Shown: positions 16,283 through 25,974, counted from the stretch's first letter. The stretch is 64,000 nt of DNA from DAOUJI01 sp965224415 (GCA_965224415.1 CBDCZB010000005.1:434001-498000); one strand, 5' to 3'. Translations and numbers: made by a program. The notes: generated by a model from the letters alone, not told the origin.

Positions 16283-17548
16283 TTAGCGGCTGAAGATGGG
16301 GATGGGCAGCTTCCGTATCAGGAACGAGACCACGAACAGAGCCAGACCCACTCCCATCGCCGTCGCAGCTATGGGAATGGTTCCCGAGACCATGCCTGAA
16401 GCCATGGACGAGAACACGTCCGAGAAGATGTCAACGATGCTGGTGGGTATATCCGGTTCATCAATGATGATGTTGTTCAACAAACTCTCAATCGCCCTCT
16501 TCACCACTATGGCGATTATCAGCGCTATGGCGCCGCTGATAAACAGGACTATGCCGGGCAGGCGGAACAGGGACCCCATCCGGGGATACTGCAACGCGCC
16601 CAGCAGCAGGGTCCCCACCACGACAGCGACTATGGTCAGCGTCAATCCCAGTCGAGTCGTCGCGATATAGTCCCTGGCCGGTTCCAGATCGTCCAGAAAT
16701 TCCTCCCGGTCCTGATCACCGGCGTCGGCGGCAACCTCCACGAGGTCCAGGCGGCGGTCTTCGTCAAGTTCCTCGTCCACGAACTCCTGGATCGCTTCAT
16801 CGATGACCGGGCCTGCAATGGTGGCCACCGTCGTTTTCAGAGCACCCTTTATGTCGCCCTCGCTAAGCGGGACCTTGATGGCGGCTTCCTGATCCCTTAG
16901 AGCGTTGACGGCTGAGAGCGGGAACGCAGGGTCGAACTCCAATTCCTCGATTGCTCGGTCAAAGATAAAGTCAGCGATGCTGTTGTTCAGGGATGAAGGG
17001 TCCCGAAGCTCGGGGATAGTTTGAGGAGGCTCGCCCTCTTCAAGCCCCTTCCAGAGGGCGGCCAGCTCGTCCGCCATCTCTTCGACGTCCTCAACCTCCT
17101 GGGTCGGAATCTCGTCAATGCGACGGTCAATGTAGGCGAGGACGGTGGGCTTGATGTTGTCGATAGGCGTAGCCAGTTCAATGAATACCTGAGCCTCTTC
17201 CGAGTCCCGCTTCAGGTAGTCGAGAGTGCTGGAGAGGGCTTTCTCCACCTGTTCCTGTAGATACGCCGGGGGGAGGATGCTTCGCGTGACCTCCACGACG
17301 TCTTCATGGGGGATTTCAACTCCGGCCACCAGATAGTCTGTCTGCTTCTCAAACTCCGGGTCCAGCAGGACCTCGTCATAAATCCGGTCGTAGACCGAAT
17401 TCTCGGAGATGTTCTCGGCGTAGAAATCGGCGGACAGGAAATTGCTGCGGAAGCCGCTGACGACGACAAAGCACAGGAAGCCGACGATTACCACGACTGC
17501 CAGGAGCAGTCCCAGTATAGGGCGCAAGACCGCTAAGACGAAAATCAA
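16283..17548 (-). CDS. Membrane protein of unknown function
   Basis: From a TTG at 17548, 8 nt after GGGGAGG, the product is 421 aa. One N-terminal membrane segment (ILGLLLAVVVIVGFLCFVVV) is followed by a long soluble, acidic, mostly helical region with SADFYAENISENSVYDRIYDE. Three or four membrane segments close the protein. The layout suggests a large extracytoplasmic domain held by both ends. I recognise no family. It converges on the cysteine synthase gene. Confidence 0.75.
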   Translation of the reverse strand: MIFVLAVLRPILGLLLAVVVIVGFLCFVVVSGFRSNFLSADFYAENISENSVYDRIYDEVLLDPEFEKQTDYLVAGVEIPHEDVVEVTRSILPPAYLQEQVEKALSSTLDYLKRDSEEAQVFIELATPIDNIKPTVLAYIDRRIDEIPTQEVEDVEEMADELAALWKGLEEGEPPQTIPELRDPSSLNNSIADFIFDRAIEELEFDPAFPLSAVNALRDQEAAIKVPLSEGDIKGALKTTVATIAGPVIDEAIQEFVDEELDEDRRLDLVEVAADAGDQDREEFLDDLEPARDYIATTRLGLTLTIVAVVVGTLLLGALQYPRMGSLFRLPGIVLFISGAIALIIAIVVKRAIESLLNNIIIDEPDIPTSIVDIFSDVFSSMASGMVSGTIPIAATAMGVGLALFVVSFLIRKLPIPIFSR

Positions 17549-17668
17549 GCCGCACCTCCCCTTTCCGTCGACGCCCCTCCGCCAGCTTTTCCGCAACGGG
17601 GTGTGAATCTCCGGCGTACTATATCAGACTTGGTCCGGTAGTTTACGCTTCAAGGGTCGGTTGGACGA

Positions 17669-18103
17669 TCAATAGACCAGGGACTGCACCCAGAAAGAGC
17701 ATCCCCACAGCTCGGCGCCGCCGATTTTATGCTTGCGTCTCGGCTCGGCCTTGACGCACTCGGCCGCAGGCAATCCCTCCAGGATGACCCTACGCATCAG
17801 GCTTTTCACGGAAGAGGGGCTGTTGGCTGACACATACTTTTCTAGCTCTGCGTAGGCTTCGGCATCGTCGGACAAGTCCACCAGCACCAGCACCTCCAGG
17901 TTGTAAACCGACTGGGGATCAGTGGCCCGGTATTCAGCCGCTGCCGAGTGGTTGGAGGCCTGGAGGTCTCGTATCACCGCCGCCGGAAACTCCAGGATGC
18001 TGTCTGGAGGGTGCATGTACACCCGAAGGCCTTCCACCGTCCCCAATTGGACCGCCATCTGGTCGATGATGGCCTTCAGTTCCCCCGACGTTGGAGCTAC
18101 CAT
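17669..18103 (-). CDS. Phage tail-completion/terminator-like protein
   Basis: This 144-aa protein starts at ATG 18103 behind GGGAGGT. The start codon overlaps the TAG of the connector gene's other frame (ATGGTAG). It has a helical start (SGELKAIIDQMAVQLG), then alternating strands typical of small head-tail joining proteins (gp10/DUF3168-like order). I assign it by position and length. It is the last phage gene before the host membrane-protein gene, so no tail genes follow. Confidence 0.55.
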   Translation of the reverse strand: MVAPTSGELKAIIDQMAVQLGTVEGLRVYMHPPDSILEFPAAVIRDLQASNHSAAAEYRATDPQSVYNLEVLVLVDLSDDAEAYAELEKYVSANSPSSVKSLMRRVILEGLPAAECVKAEPRRKHKIGGAELWGCSFWVQSLVY

Positions 18104-18928
18104 CTCTGACCTCCCACGGCGTTCTTTCGGTAAGCCGCCAGGAGAAGCGCCACGTCCGGGTCCAAGGCTTTGGACACGCCGCCCAGCCCGGTCCGACGCT
18201 GTTCCGCTCCTGGGAAGCCCCCGTCCCGACGCCTGAATAAGGCAGGCCTCGGCGACCCCGTTGGGGTACACCAGCCTGGCGATGGGCGAGCCGTCAAAGT
18301 GAGCCACTGCCGCCGTTCCGTTCACGCCCCGGACTACAGTCAGCTCGCTGGCTGATACTGCAGTGACGTACAGTTGCTCATTGTCTATCAAGAGGGTCTG
18401 GCCTGCTGATAGCCTCGCGGCGTCGGTGACCGTAACGGCGGTTGCGCCCGACGACAGCTCCGCTCCTTGGTTCACAGCGGCGCCGGTGTCTTCCGTCACC
18501 TCCCTGTATCCCCACTTGCCGTTCACCTCCACCGTTCGGAGTCCCGCGGGGAAGAGAGTCTTGCTGCCCGCGTCCAGGTCCACCAGGGCCCTGGTGTAGG
18601 GGCGGCCCCAGGGCTTGTCGGGTCGAGCGTTTGGCGGATAGAGCAGATAGTCAGTAGCAGCCCATGAAGTCTCGAAAGTCCGGTCCCGGTCGTCGTCCGT
18701 TTTCAACGAGGTTACGCTTATCAGGTCAGGGACTCCTAGCTCCTTCCCTCCGTCGCCGTCGAAGAACCGGGACTCCTCCACAACATGGAACCGCCGGTTG
18801 CAGTAGTGGTCGATGAGCCTGGACACTGCCTCCAGAAGGTCCAGCAGCCTGGAATCGTAGGCGGCGCCTGATATGTTCAGGACGCCCGCCGATTTCAGAG
18901 TCGTCAGGTCAGCGTAAGCGTTGGTCAT
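18097..18928 (-). pseudogene. Head-tail connector (gp6-like), frameshifted
   Basis: The ATG at 18928 follows GGAGG. The protein begins as a typical phage gp6-like connector (YADLTTLKSAGVLN, LLDLLEAVSRLIDHYCNRRF) and has a beta insert (about residues 150-205). Near 18250 the first frame reads EACLIQASGRG and loses sense. The second frame reads LFRRRDGG and, further on, KALDPDVALLLAAYRK, the family's usual C-terminus, and ends at 18097. In intact members these pieces follow each other as EACLIQAxRLFKRRD. The net shift is 1 nt, and a few residues are missing at the join, so a small deletion is likely. The first frame continues into the next gene. Confidence 0.7.
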
Positions 18929-19015
18929 AGCAGCCTCCGCGCGGCTCCTTCCCGTTTCAGGGAAGGAGCCGGTAAATCGGTCTCAAGGTCCTGGAGATGG
19001 CGGCGGCGGCCCGCG

Positions 19016-19468
19016 CTACACTTCTACGTAGAAGATATAGGCGTGGCCGGCAAGTCCGGCGGCTGAGCCTGTGGCCTTGCTGCCGGTGAGGTAGTCGGTC
19101 CTCCCCCCTTTGGCGTCCAGCCGTTGCATGGACTTGCCGTTAACGCCCTTGTGGTCGATGTTGCCTTCCACGCCTTTAGCGGCGTTCACGTCCAGCCCGT
19201 CGATCAGATTGTCCGATGACCGGTTCCCTCGGGAAGCGGAGCCGAAATCTACGGTGCACACGGCGCTGGAACTGGCAGTTCGGTCTATGATCAACCGCAC
19301 CACGATGATTGGGCCGGTCTCAGGGTTTCGCCAGGCCAACACCCCTCCTCTGGCATCGGAGCTTCCCAGGGAAGCCTTGGCGCACTTCAGGGCCGCCGGA
19401 GCTACGTCCGAGGTGAGCATGTCCTTCACCTGCTCGGCGAGGGGGCTGTCTTTTGAGGGGTTGGTCAC
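19016..19468 (-). CDS. Small phage structural protein, unknown
   Basis: This 150-aa protein starts with GTG behind AGGAG. It lies between capsid and connector, where phages often keep a decoration, head-fibre or capsid-assembly protein. It is rich in Gly, Ser and Ala, with GGVLAWRNPETGPIIVVRLIID as a predicted beta core and GHAYIFYVEV at the end. I recognise no family. Confidence 0.6.
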   Translation of the reverse strand: MTNPSKDSPLAEQVKDMLTSDVAPAALKCAKASLGSSDARGGVLAWRNPETGPIIVVRLIIDRTASSSAVCTVDFGSASRGNRSSDNLIDGLDVNAAKGVEGNIDHKGVNGKSMQRLDAKGGRTDYLTGSKATGSAAGLAGHAYIFYVEV

Positions 19469-19507
19469 GCGTTTCTCCTCGACGCCTAGAGTGCCGGGCG
19501 TGGCGGC

Positions 19508-20842
19508 CTACGCCACGCCCGTGATGTTGTACTGCAAAGCTGTGTGGGTTGCGATGGACCTGCTTCCCGTTCTCTCGGCGAAGGCTATCCTCAGGCTCAC
19601 CACCATGATGTTCTGCCGTTTCTGGATATCCCGGTCAGTTTCGATGGCAAGCTCCCGGCGGAAACCGACCCTCCACTGGGACCGGTTCACGATAAGCAGC
19701 CGTCCGGTGTTTGTCACGTTTCCGGCGTCGGTCACCTGTCCGTCGGTGTCCGCCAGCTTCATCTGCTCCGACACGATGACAGGGATCCCTTCAACCGCGC
19801 CAAGCTGTCCCCTGAGCACGGTGGCGTTGGGTCCCAGCTTGTCCAGGGTGCGGAAGTTGTCCACGCTCAATGCGCGGATGTAGGTGTTCACGTCCATGAG
19901 GTAGGCCAGTTCGGACGGCCGCACGCCGTACTTGCCCAGCTTGCCCCGCACTTCGTTGAACATCCCGTCGGACACGGCGGCGCTATGGTCGTTGGCCTGG
20001 CCGGTGTTGTCCACCAGCGGCAGATGAAGCAGCCCGTCGAATCCCAGGAGCCAATGTCCCTTGCCCACGTCGGACTTTGATATGGTGGCTTCGTCAGCGT
20101 TGATGTTGTTGACCGCCGTCGAGTCGCCGTTGAGCACTACGTCGTCGATTACCTCGGCGGCGTTGCGCACGAGGCCGGTGCGCACCTCCTGGGCCATGGC
20201 AATCACCGCGTCCTCGTCCAGGGTCAGTGACCATGGCACCTGGCCCACCAGCTCGTAGGAAGTCAGCGTCTGCTTGGCTGTGTTCAGGGCCGTGGCGGTG
20301 ACAGCCAGGTTCTCGGTGCCGGGATACCAGTTCACGTCACCCAGCTGAAGCGGTATCTCGAAGGGGTCCGAGGGCATATCCACCCTGGAGAACAGCGGAG
20401 CCACCATGGTCTCCAGGTTCACGTCCATCCAGAGGGTCGAGGCTTCCTGGGTGGGGACCAGTTCGTCGCCGGAGCCGGCTGTGGTGGAGTCCATGGCCGC
20501 CTTCAGGTTGGACTGCCACTCTTCCAGCATTCGTGGGTTCAGGCCCAGGGGTTGGCGTATCTGGGCGTTGAGCAGACTCCGCATGTAGGCCAGGTCCAGC
20601 AAGTCCAGGCCCTGGTACTTCCCGTATGGCACTCTGGACCGGTCCTGTCCGCCGTACTTGCCCAGGAGCGCTTGCTTCTCTCCGTTCTTCCACATCTCCC
20701 GGATGCGGGCAATCTGGGCCGAGACTCGGCTCACCTCCTCCTTGAGCGGAGGAAGCTCACTGTCGATGCGGGCGTTGTAGAACTCCCGCACACCGGCCAC
20801 TTCCTTCTTAATTAGGTCCAAGTCTTGAGCGCTGATGGTCAT
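19508..20842 (-). CDS. Phage major capsid protein, HK97 fold
   Basis: This 444-aa protein starts with ATG after AAGGAGGAG. The first 60 residues are a coiled-coil delta (scaffold) region (EVAGVREFYNARI, SRVSAQIARIREMW), normally removed by the protease encoded upstream. The HK97 core follows: an N-arm, the spine helix, GDELVPTQEASTLW, and the A-domain with LGPNATVLRGQLGAVEGIPVIVSE and VGFRRELAIETDRDI. The length and order are typical. Confidence 0.9.
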   Translation of the reverse strand: MTISAQDLDLIKKEVAGVREFYNARIDSELPPLKEEVSRVSAQIARIREMWKNGEKQALLGKYGGQDRSRVPYGKYQGLDLLDLAYMRSLLNAQIRQPLGLNPRMLEEWQSNLKAAMDSTTAGSGDELVPTQEASTLWMDVNLETMVAPLFSRVDMPSDPFEIPLQLGDVNWYPGTENLAVTATALNTAKQTLTSYELVGQVPWSLTLDEDAVIAMAQEVRTGLVRNAAEVIDDVVLNGDSTAVNNINADEATISKSDVGKGHWLLGFDGLLHLPLVDNTGQANDHSAAVSDGMFNEVRGKLGKYGVRPSELAYLMDVNTYIRALSVDNFRTLDKLGPNATVLRGQLGAVEGIPVIVSEQMKLADTDGQVTDAGNVTNTGRLLIVNRSQWRVGFRRELAIETDRDIQKRQNIMVVSLRIAFAERTGSRSIATHTALQYNITGVA

Positions 20843-20911
20843 CTCTCCTCCTTGAGTTTGTGAGTTTTGTCCTTCCGTTTCCCAATGTCCCTCGTTGCTC
20901 TTCCGCGACGC

Positions 20912-21616
20912 CTAAGCAGCGGGGTGGGCGACATATCGTAGGCTCTCCACCACCTGCCGCAAAGCGTCGTCCCAGGGGACCCGGTCCATCTCCTCCGGTT
21001 CCAGGCTGGCGTAATAGGCCTCCATCCTTGGCGAGCGGCTTAAGGCCTTCCTAAGGGCACCCTGGTTGGCCGGAACGGGAGCGGCGCTTATCTCCAGCAG
21101 CTCCTGCTCCAGAAACCGCACGCCCAACGCCTTGCCTGTGTCCGCGTCCCTCCGCAGCTCGTACTTGATGGGCCTGAAACCCACAGACACGCCCCGCTGG
21201 TAGCCGTCCCGGTAGAGGTCGGCCACCTCCCGGGCAAAGTCTGTCGGCGCGAACTGCACTCGCGCCACGAGGTTGTTCCCCTCGGCCCAAAGCTCCCTCG
21301 TGCGGCCTATTGCTGGCCTGGTGTAGTCGTGGGCCCACAGGAACACCGGGTTCTTGAGATAGGACTGGAGGAGCCATCCCTGCAGAGAAATCACGTCGCC
21401 GTGGCGGTCTACGTCGTCGTTGGACACGACGAACGCCATTTGCTGCTCTCCGGCTTCCGTTGCTGACGCTTGCGGGAAGGCCGGAGCTGAGACGGATTCA
21501 CCGGCGGCAGCGACCGAGGTCCACTTCCGCAAATAGGGCGCGTCGCTGAGTCCCCGCCGGTATGAGTCCAGCGACTCCAACAGCCGCTCCCGTTCCCATT
21601 GCTCTGTGTCGTTCAT
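20912..21616 (-). CDS. Phage prohead protease (HK97 family, S78)
   Basis: This 234-aa protein is a capsid-maturation serine protease. The core begins at QQMAFVVSNDDVDRHGDVIS. The catalytic His is H96 in FLWAHDYTRP and the Ser is S144 in YQRGVSVGFRP. EISAAPVPAN is the conserved end of the domain. ATG follows GGAAGGGAGG. It lies directly upstream of the capsid gene as in HK97. A terminator hairpin lies about 50 nt upstream. Portal, normally its neighbour, is 4.3 kb away beyond two lipoprotein genes. Confidence 0.9.
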   Translation of the reverse strand: MNDTEQWERERLLESLDSYRRGLSDAPYLRKWTSVAAAGESVSAPAFPQASATEAGEQQMAFVVSNDDVDRHGDVISLQGWLLQSYLKNPVFLWAHDYTRPAIGRTRELWAEGNNLVARVQFAPTDFAREVADLYRDGYQRGVSVGFRPIKYELRRDADTGKALGVRFLEQELLEISAAPVPANQGALRKALSRSPRMEAYYASLEPEEMDRVPWDDALRQVVESLRYVAHPAA

Positions 21617-21665
21617 GCAGGGCGCCTCCCTTCCGATTTAGTTTTCGCTCTTCCGGGGCCAGGGC

Positions 21666-21703
21666 AAAAAAAGAGGGACAGACCCGATTCAGGGTCTGTC
21701 CCT
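21666..21703 (-). terminator. Rho-independent terminator upstream of the prohead protease
   Basis: A 12-bp perfect stem (21674-21685 with 21692-21703), a 6-nt loop and, on the minus strand, a run of seven T (21666-21672). It stops transcription coming from the lipoprotein genes. Its stem AGGGACAGACCC is nearly the same as that of the hairpin at 28880-28908. Confidence 0.8.
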
Positions 21704-22068
21704 TCGGCGCTGAAGCGGCCGGGCTGGCAATCCGGCCTTTTGTGACGCTCCAAATTCAGGCTACCGCCCGCCGACCCAAACGGTCAACGAGCTGATGTCA
21801 CCCTTAAGCTACCGAGATGTCGCTAGCATCCTTTCTCAAACCATAGTTCGGCCCAACTGGGGCTTGACCATTCCTACCCTCTGTTCAAACGCCCAGGGGC
21901 CGCATGCTTCTCTGTATACCACCAGGATACCCGCAGCGGACCGATGTATGCCCGCAGTGATTACCATGGACGGGAGGCAATCGGCACAACACCTGGGGCG
22001 CTCAAGGGTGGTAGACCCGGAGCCAGTCCCCGTCAATACGCAGCCCCGACGAAGCTGAGTCATCGCGT
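21704..22068. other. Region between lipoprotein gene and terminator
   Basis: About 365 bp without a gene I can recognise. A hairpin GGCCGG...CCGGCC sits near 21717-21737. A 75-codon minus frame (21836-22063) has no Shine-Dalgarno or family resemblance. Confidence 0.35.
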
Positions 22069-23817
22069 CTACTCCAAGACCACTTCATAGGCTGTTGGCC
22101 CCGAAGTCAGCAACCAGTTGTCAGCGACGTTGGCCAGGTGGGCATGGGCGACGTAGCGTCCCGCTGGAGCCCGCCCGTCCTCGAAGTGCATCTGGTCCCA
22201 GGTCACGGTGAAAGAGGCGGTCTCGTCGGGTTGCAGGATGCGGCGCCCGTCGCCGTAACGCAGAACAGCCACGTCTCGGTGCTCCTGAACGCTGTGTATC
22301 ACAACTCTTGGAGGCACGTAGTCCAGGGGAGCAGGCCAGTCACTTGTGTTGGTGACTGTGAAAGTCAGCGTCACCGGTTCATCCTGCATGTATGCCGATT
22401 TGTCGGGCTTCAGCGCCCACTCGTAGGGGTACTGATAGTTCTCACTGGAGTAGCCATACTTACCGGAATAGCCATACTCTGGCGCGTCGAGAGGCGCGGC
22501 GGCTACCATGGATTTGGGCGAGCTGGTGGGCGCTTCCTCCATCAGTGCCTCGAACAAGCGTAGTCCGTGGGCGGCAAAGGCGGCTCCTAAATGCGCCCAG
22601 TCTTCTGTACTGCAGAGGACAAGGTCTGGAGCGCCGCCCTGCCTTGCCCACCACAGTGCGATGTACCGAGCGCTGCCCAGCAGTTTCCCATTGATCCCAC
22701 GCAGTTCTTGAGGACTGGCGTACAGCAACTCCAGCATCACACCTAACTCGGGTCGACGCGGGGATCCCGGCCGCCTACCAAGATTTTCCAGAAGAACCGG
22801 TTCCCCCAGGCGTCTTATCGTCTGATGAACAGGCTGAGCCAACAGTTCTCGAGTCTCCGGTCCGTCCACAGGCCCGGTTGAGATCCCCCCGTGGTAGACC
22901 ACTCCAGAGGGGGTGATTCTGCCATCCGAAGGGGCTAACTTCAGCAGCCGGAGCGCGGAGTCCAGCAGCACAGCTGGCCTATCCGTGCCTCCAATTGGGC
23001 CTAAAACTATCTTCTGGCCATACCATCGCCGCCCGTGGCCCGCAAGACCAACGGGTGTGCCGTCGCCCGTGACCACTGTGGCGCCCCGTTGGGCGCGGCG
23101 TGTGTAGTCCGCGCGCAGTGCGAAGATATCGTCCGGCGCGTTGAGACTGGGGCTAGCGAAGGTCTCCCCCACTACGAGACCGCCGGAGTCCCGGTCACGG
23201 TTCAGGATCAACACTGGCTCACCATGCGCTACGATCGTGAGGTCATCAGGCGCCACGGTCAAGCCTTCAGCGCCTACGGTAAGCAACGCAGCACCGGTGC
23301 GGGGGTCGAAGCGCTCAAGCTCAGCGGTGTAGACGCCCCGGCCGGACACGTCCACAGACAACGAAGCGACCTCCTCCGTAAGATCAAGAACGGTGAGCAC
23401 AGCTCGATCGGCGACGACCAGCCCTTGCTGTTCCCGAATGCGGCCACTGGCCAGCTCGACGCTCACTCTCACTACGGCGTCCTGCCAGGCTTTGCCGGAC
23501 GGCGGCAGCGCGGGCGGAGGCAGATCGGGGTAGGCAACAACATCCGCCGACGGCCTTTCTGTCGGATAGGGGACGCGAGTAGTGTTTGAGAACGGCGTGG
23601 ACGTCGGCGTCGTCAGGTCCGGCGTAGGGGTCGGCTCGGGGACTTGGTAGGTGCATGCGTTGACGTGGACGTCGGGCAACGGTGGCAGGTCCGTTGTTGG
23701 GCCCAGATGAACTACCGATGTCGGCTCGATGGGTAGTCTACCCGTTGGTGTGACCGTGGCGCAGGCCGTCAGTGCAAGGATTCCCAATCCAAGAACGATG
23801 CGGATCAGAAGTGACAT
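22069..23817 (-). CDS. Secreted lipoprotein with protease-like and C-terminal beta domain
   Basis: From ATG 23817 the product is 582 aa with a lipoprotein signal peptide (LLIRIVLGLGILALTAC, lipobox LTAC). A Pro/Thr-rich linker follows. The middle part (AVVRVSVELASGRIREQQGLVVADRAVLTV and GATVVTGDGTPVGLAGHGRR) looks like a degenerate trypsin-like fold, but I cannot place a full catalytic triad. The C-terminus (EWALKPDKSAYMQDEPVTLTFTVTNTS...) is an Ig-like domain resembling the BsuPI proteinase-inhibitor family. It lies with a similar gene inside the phage head module. Confidence 0.65.
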   Translation of the reverse strand: MSLLIRIVLGLGILALTACATVTPTGRLPIEPTSVVHLGPTTDLPPLPDVHVNACTYQVPEPTPTPDLTTPTSTPFSNTTRVPYPTERPSADVVAYPDLPPPALPPSGKAWQDAVVRVSVELASGRIREQQGLVVADRAVLTVLDLTEEVASLSVDVSGRGVYTAELERFDPRTGAALLTVGAEGLTVAPDDLTIVAHGEPVLILNRDRDSGGLVVGETFASPSLNAPDDIFALRADYTRRAQRGATVVTGDGTPVGLAGHGRRWYGQKIVLGPIGGTDRPAVLLDSALRLLKLAPSDGRITPSGVVYHGGISTGPVDGPETRELLAQPVHQTIRRLGEPVLLENLGRRPGSPRRPELGVMLELLYASPQELRGINGKLLGSARYIALWWARQGGAPDLVLCSTEDWAHLGAAFAAHGLRLFEALMEEAPTSSPKSMVAAAPLDAPEYGYSGKYGYSSENYQYPYEWALKPDKSAYMQDEPVTLTFTVTNTSDWPAPLDYVPPRVVIHSVQEHRDVAVLRYGDGRRILQPDETASFTVTWDQMHFEDGRAPAGRYVAHAHLANVADNWLLTSGPTAYEVVLE

Positions 23818-23931
23818 AGTCCTACTTCCACTAGACTTCTCTACCCTCTCTTCAGACACCGCAGAGGCGCTCACACTCCCCATTGTCCCATCAGGGCGCC
23901 CCTGGGAGGCGAACCGTCCTATGATCCGCAT

Positions 23932-25815
23932 CTAATAGCACGGAGTCCATTCCACATCCGACGGCCAGGGTATGAACTCGATAGTGCGGCCGCTTACGGA
24001 TTTAAATACAGCCAGGTCATCTCTAACCAATTCAATCGTGCCCCGACTATCACCGGAAGTCCATCCCGGCGGCGGATTGTAGTTGCCCAGCATTGGATCG
24101 GCCATCCAGACCCGCCCATCGAAGTGAGCGTCGCGGACACCACAGTGGACGTATAAAGTGTATGGGTACGTGCTTCCGATTTCCGCGCCCGGTCCTTGAG
24201 GCGGTCTCTCGAGAAGGCTTGGGTCCACTGTGGGCATCGGCGCCGGTGTTGCCGTTGGCGTGATGAGCGCGGCGTTGCTGCGCACCTCCAGCTCGTGGGC
24301 CTCCGTTACTAGCGTCTCAGGCGGGTCCAAACTCAACACACCACGCACCAAGTAGACGCCAGGGGGTACAGGCTCTCCCCGGTTGTCCACCTGCTCCCAC
24401 TCCCCGACGAACTCCAGTTCCTCACCGGGTTCCAGAGTTTTGCTGTCCAGCGGCAAGAGGGTGATCTTGGCGCACTTCCAGTGCCATACCTGCTCTCCGT
24501 CAGCCGTCGAGACCACGAAGTCAAAGGGAGGCCTGCCCCCGAGGTAAAAGCTCACTGGCCCATCACTGACGTTCCGCAACGTCAGCTTCATCTGAACCGT
24601 CTCTCCGTAAGGGGCCTGGGACACCGTCTCCAGCGAGTAGTCAATGGCGCGGAGGAACGCTTCGTCCGGAGGCTCTCCGAGGTCAAGGGGCCATGGACTA
24701 ATGCCCTCACATCCAACATCAATCACAATGGCCTCCCGCGGGACATCCAGTGTGGCCAGGGCGGCCTCCCATTCCTCACGAACCCCGCGCAGCGGGTACA
24801 CGCCTATCTCAATGCGGTTCCTCGTTTCGTCTAGGTCGGTCCACGCGATGCCGGGGACTTTCTTCACACCCACTAAGCGCTCATACCATCCGGCGAGATC
24901 GGCCGCGCTGTATTCCGCCTCTGTCGGCTTGGGGGGTGGAGGCTCGCCGTCGGTCGATCTTGCGACGGTGGTCGACACGTGTAAGCCCCCAACGCGTTCG
25001 ACGCCCTCGAAGACCACCATGGAAACGATGGCGTAGCCGGTGGGGGCCGTCTTCGGGAACTCCCCGTCCCAACGGAAGGCGCCATGGTCCAGAGGCGCCT
25101 CCCCGAGAGGCAGCTTACTCTGGTCTATGAACTCAATGCTTAGCTCGACTCTATCGCCTTTGTGATAGCCCGCCCCGGAGATGGCGAACGGCTCACCCAG
25201 GCGTATCTGATCGGGCAATCCGTAGCGTTCGACACTGGGCATGTATTCTCGAACCCGCTGGAACCACTCGGTCAGCGCCGTCGACACGACCACCTCGTTG
25301 CGGTGGAGCAGCTCCCAATGGTCGGGCACCGGCAGGCATTTCGTCTTCCTTCCTTCCGACGTGATGTCGCACCTTATCGCCGTCCGGACCGACCAGGTTG
25401 CGCCGTTGCGGAACCTGAGGTTCATGACGAGGCTGGAGTACGAGGTCCAGATGCGTTCCTCATCCATCTCCACAATCTCCACAGGCGTTCCGCCCGCTAT
25501 TGCACGGAGCAACCGGTCGATTATCGGTGCGTCAGCGTCTAGGTCTCCCCACAGCGGGTCGTATTCCCCATGGTCCCAGGGTAGAGGGCGCCTAGGGGAC
25601 GCGTAGACGACCTCAACGTCCGCAGGCGCGGGCGACGGAGGTGCAGCAACGGAAGGCGTAAGAGCGGCGACTTGTGCTGATGTGGGAACGGCGGGTTCCC
25701 CCGCAGCATTGGGCTCAGCGTCGGCGCATCCTCCTGTGGCCACCGTCAGGAGCACCAACAGTCCTCCAATGATGCTGAGCCCCAAAACTCTGAGCCCCGT
25801 CTCATCCTGATTCAT
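23932..25815 (-). CDS. Secreted lipoprotein with BsuPI-like domain
   Basis: From ATG 25815 the product is 627 aa. The signal peptide runs to lipobox ATGGC, then a Pro/Ala-rich linker. The middle part has no family I know, and includes an Ig-like stretch (IRLGEPFAISGAGYHKGDRVELS). The region ETVQMKLTLRNVSDGPVSF followed by KTLEPGEELEFVGEW and PPGVYLVRGVL matches the BsuPI intracellular-proteinase-inhibitor pattern. The C-terminus has GCGV-free beta sequence ending in PWPSDVEWTPCY-like residues. It precedes the second lipoprotein gene by 114 bp, with shared domain type, suggesting duplication. Confidence 0.65.
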   Translation of the reverse strand: MNQDETGLRVLGLSIIGGLLVLLTVATGGCADAEPNAAGEPAVPTSAQVAALTPSVAAPPSPAPADVEVVYASPRRPLPWDHGEYDPLWGDLDADAPIIDRLLRAIAGGTPVEIVEMDEERIWTSYSSLVMNLRFRNGATWSVRTAIRCDITSEGRKTKCLPVPDHWELLHRNEVVVSTALTEWFQRVREYMPSVERYGLPDQIRLGEPFAISGAGYHKGDRVELSIEFIDQSKLPLGEAPLDHGAFRWDGEFPKTAPTGYAIVSMVVFEGVERVGGLHVSTTVARSTDGEPPPPKPTEAEYSAADLAGWYERLVGVKKVPGIAWTDLDETRNRIEIGVYPLRGVREEWEAALATLDVPREAIVIDVGCEGISPWPLDLGEPPDEAFLRAIDYSLETVSQAPYGETVQMKLTLRNVSDGPVSFYLGGRPPFDFVVSTADGEQVWHWKCAKITLLPLDSKTLEPGEELEFVGEWEQVDNRGEPVPPGVYLVRGVLSLDPPETLVTEAHELEVRSNAALITPTATPAPMPTVDPSLLERPPQGPGAEIGSTYPYTLYVHCGVRDAHFDGRVWMADPMLGNYNPPPGWTSGDSRGTIELVRDDLAVFKSVSGRTIEFIPWPSDVEWTPCY

Positions 25816-25961
25816 TCCTGGCAAACCTCGTCGAATAAACGTCCTGCTGTGCGCCCCATCCATATGTGGGTCAGGGACCTCATCATGAATAAGACGTAGC
25901 GGCTTAAGAAAAGGTTCCCGACGGAGAAGAACTTTTCGCCCGCGGGCGGGTCCTTCTCCAT
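25812..25961 (-). CDS. Possible 49-aa leader protein
   Basis: A short frame begins at ATG 25961, just after the portal stop, and ends in TGA overlapping the lipoprotein start as ATGA. Such an overlap hints at coupled translation. There is no clear Shine-Dalgarno and no family resemblance, so it may be chance. Confidence 0.2.
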   Translation of the reverse strand: MEKDPPAGEKFFSVGNLFLSRYVLFMMRSLTHIWMGRTAGRLFDEVCQE

Positions 25962-25974
25962 GTTCTCATTGTAG

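Noticed and set aside
16240..16300. Terminator between cysteine synthase and membrane-protein genes
   Set aside because: Only a weak hairpin (CGCTGACGTTAGCG) without T-run is visible.
21836..22063. 75-codon minus frame downstream of the second lipoprotein gene
   Set aside because: No Shine-Dalgarno, no known domain, and it lies between a stop codon and a terminator.
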